A DNA stretch of 64,000 bases from an uncultured Myxococcales bacterium (GTDB taxonomy: Bacteria; Myxococcota_A; UBA9042): the NCBI GenBank assembly GCA_903924465.1, contig CAIYBN010000018.1:1-64000 (forward strand). The letters run 5' to 3'. A program made the translations under genes and the position numbers. Position 1 is the first letter of the stretch, and every line of letters begins with the position of its first letter. The notes below the pieces were generated by a model. It worked only from the letters and a program-made list of their open reading frames with translations. It made no database searches and had not been told where the DNA came from. Shown here one piece after another: positions 62,653 to 64,000 of the stretch.

Positions 62653-64000
62653 ATGGCCACGCCGCCTGCTCCCGCTCGACTGCCGCATTCCCTGCCGGAA
62701 GCGCGGTTGCTCGCCAGCGACTTCTGGCAAGCCTTTGCCCACGCGCCACGCGCGCTCCGGCTCGCCTGGCAGACGTCGCCGCGCCTGTTGCTGGGGCTGC
62801 TGGCGTGGACGCTCTTGGCGGGTGCGTTGCCTTCAGCGATTGCCTGGGTTGGCCATGGTCTGGTGGACGCTGTGGTCGCGGGACAGCGCGGCGGCGATCG
62901 CCACGCGGCGCTGCGGTGGGTCGGTCTGGAACTTGCGCTTGTGTTGACGCTGCTTGTCGCACAACGCTGGCAATTGCTGTGCCAATCGCTGCTGCGGGCG
63001 CAGTTGGGCCACACCGTGCATGTGCAGATCTTCGAAAAGGCGCTGACGCTGTCGCTGCCGCAGTTTGAGGACAGCAAGACCTACGACCTCCTGACCCGGG
63101 CACGGCGCGAAGCAGCGACTCGGCCCCTTGGGCTGATTGTCAAGCTGCTGAATGTGCTACAAAATTCTGTTTCGCTGCTCGGTTTCTCGGCGCTGTTGAT
63201 GGCCCTGTCGCCTTGGGCGGTGCTGGCGCTGGTGCTGGCTGGCCTGCCGGCGTTTCTGGCCGAAGCGCGGTTCTCCGGCGAAGCCTTTCGGCTGTTTCGC
63301 TACCGTGCGCCGGAGACGCGCATGCAGCTGTACCTGGAAACGCTGATGGCGCGGGAGGATTCTGCCAAGGAAGTCAAGGTCTTTCAGTTTGGGCCACGGC
63401 TGCTGGCGCGCTATCAGGAAATCTACCAGCAGGTCTACGAGGAAGATCGCGCGCTCACGTGGCGACGGCACCGCTGGGGGCTGTGGCTGGCGATCCTGGC
63501 GACGCTGGTGCTCTACGGTGCGTTTGCGTGGCTGGCGCTGCAGACGGCGGCGGGCGTGCTGACACTCGGCGCGATGACCGCGGGACTGCTCGCGTTCAAG
63601 CAAGGTCAGCAGGCATTTGGCGCGCTGCTCCAGGCGATCGGCGGGCTGTACGAAGACAACCTGTACATTTCGACGCTGTTTGAGCTCCTGGATCTGCCGG
63701 CGGACCCGGAACCAGGTAGCGCGTCGTCCGGGCCAGATCCACAGGATGGCCTGCGCTTTGAAGCGGTCGGTTTCACCTATCCCGGCGCGGAGCAGCCAGC
63801 GCTCCGGGACATCAACCTGCACCTGCGGCCGGGCGAGACGCTGGCGCTGGTGGGCGCCAATGGCTCGGGCAAGACGACGCTCATCAAGCTGCTGGCCCGC
63901 CTGTACCAGCCGACGACCGGGCGCATCCTGCTGGATGGCCGCGACTTGCAGGAGTGGCAGCCGGCCGTGCTGCGGATGCGCATCGGTGTGATTTTTCAGG
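62653..64000 (+). CDS. ABC transporter, fused permease-ATPase (3' truncated by window)
   Basis: Open from the ATG at 62653 to the window edge (449 codons seen, no stop). The first ~340 residues form the membrane domain of a type-I exporter with about six spans. The nucleotide-binding domain begins near 365 (LRFEAVGFTYPG), with Walker A GANGSGKTT and the Q-loop (IGVIFQ) reached just before the edge; signature and Walker B lie beyond. Fused half-transporters of this kind dimerise and export lipids, drugs or peptides. It starts 3 bp after the previous stop. Confidence 0.88.
   Translation, partial: MATPPAPARLPHSLPEARLLASDFWQAFAHAPRALRLAWQTSPRLLLGLLAWTLLAGALPSAIAWVGHGLVDAVVAGQRGGDRHAALRWVGLELALVLTLLVAQRWQLLCQSLLRAQLGHTVHVQIFEKALTLSLPQFEDSKTYDLLTRARREAATRPLGLIVKLLNVLQNSVSLLGFSALLMALSPWAVLALVLAGLPAFLAEARFSGEAFRLFRYRAPETRMQLYLETLMAREDSAKEVKVFQFGPRLLARYQEIYQQVYEEDRALTWRRHRWGLWLAILATLVLYGAFAWLALQTAAGVLTLGAMTAGLLAFKQGQQAFGALLQAIGGLYEDNLYISTLFELLDLPADPEPGSASSGPDPQDGLRFEAVGFTYPGAEQPALRDINLHLRPGETLALVGANGSGKTTLIKLLARLYQPTTGRILLDGRDLQEWQPAVLRMRIGVIFQ

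Overview
The window reads as GC-rich chromosome from a delta-proteobacterial lineage, most likely Myxococcota or a related, poorly sampled group. The evidence is the 5' end of a 16S rRNA at the left edge, one signature after another of diderm secretion (about a dozen lipoprotein signal peptides followed by Asp/Ala-rich linkers), and protein families common in those bacteria: IgGFc-binding, IPT/TIG, FG-GAP and Trp-rich beta-propeller proteins, DUF6600, and a giant multihaem cytochrome. No plasmid, phage, transposon, CRISPR or tRNA feature was found.

Layout. 1-934: start of a 16S gene (minus) with a long leader, a boxA and two near-identical tandem promoters. 935-7013: a lipoprotein, then the housekeeping set proA-rsfS-rlmH (minus), into which a GH5 endoglycoceramidase-like lipoprotein gene is inserted on the opposite strand. 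7034-15718: one minus-strand gene for a roughly 2,890-residue lipoprotein with 13 copies of a five-haem module and about 73 candidate haem sites. 16109-18178 (plus): map, a small lipoprotein and comF. 18163-21644 (minus): plsC, rpsP, khpA and two membrane proteins, one with ResB-like topology. 21804-35133 (plus): five consecutive large secreted lipoproteins. 35276-38429 (minus): a coupled operon of ferredoxin, TPR lipoprotein, MoxR ATPase and folE.

38649-42698 (plus): a DUF6600 lipoprotein, fbp, moaC and an RqcH/NFACT relative lacking its N-terminal domain. 42702-46781 (minus): a 1,359-residue FG-GAP lipoprotein, preceded by a 46-bp near-palindrome. 47018-47763 (plus): a stand-alone RadC-type JAMM protein coupled to an exported helix-hairpin-helix protein. 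47798-55069 (minus): tilS-ftsH-folP-cdaA-cdaR-lysC, the usual c-di-AMP neighbourhood with lysC in the place where glmM is often found. 55133-64000 (plus): an acyl-CoA mutase catalytic subunit whose pocket residues look isobutyryl-CoA-like, unknown proteins, an NAD-dependent sugar epimerase and two ABC systems, the last cut by the window edge.

How it works together. Core metabolism and translation genes are ordinary and lie in tight operons, often with 4-bp ATGA overlaps. The distinctive content is a surface inventory: a cell-surface haem wire or electron store, and a family of long anchored lipoproteins built from propellers, Ig-like folds and IPT repeats on acidic tethers. I see no single new defence or mobile system. 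The strongest candidate for something undescribed is the 13-module cytochrome and its expansion by three-module blocks. Functions are inferred from motifs read by eye; no searches were run.
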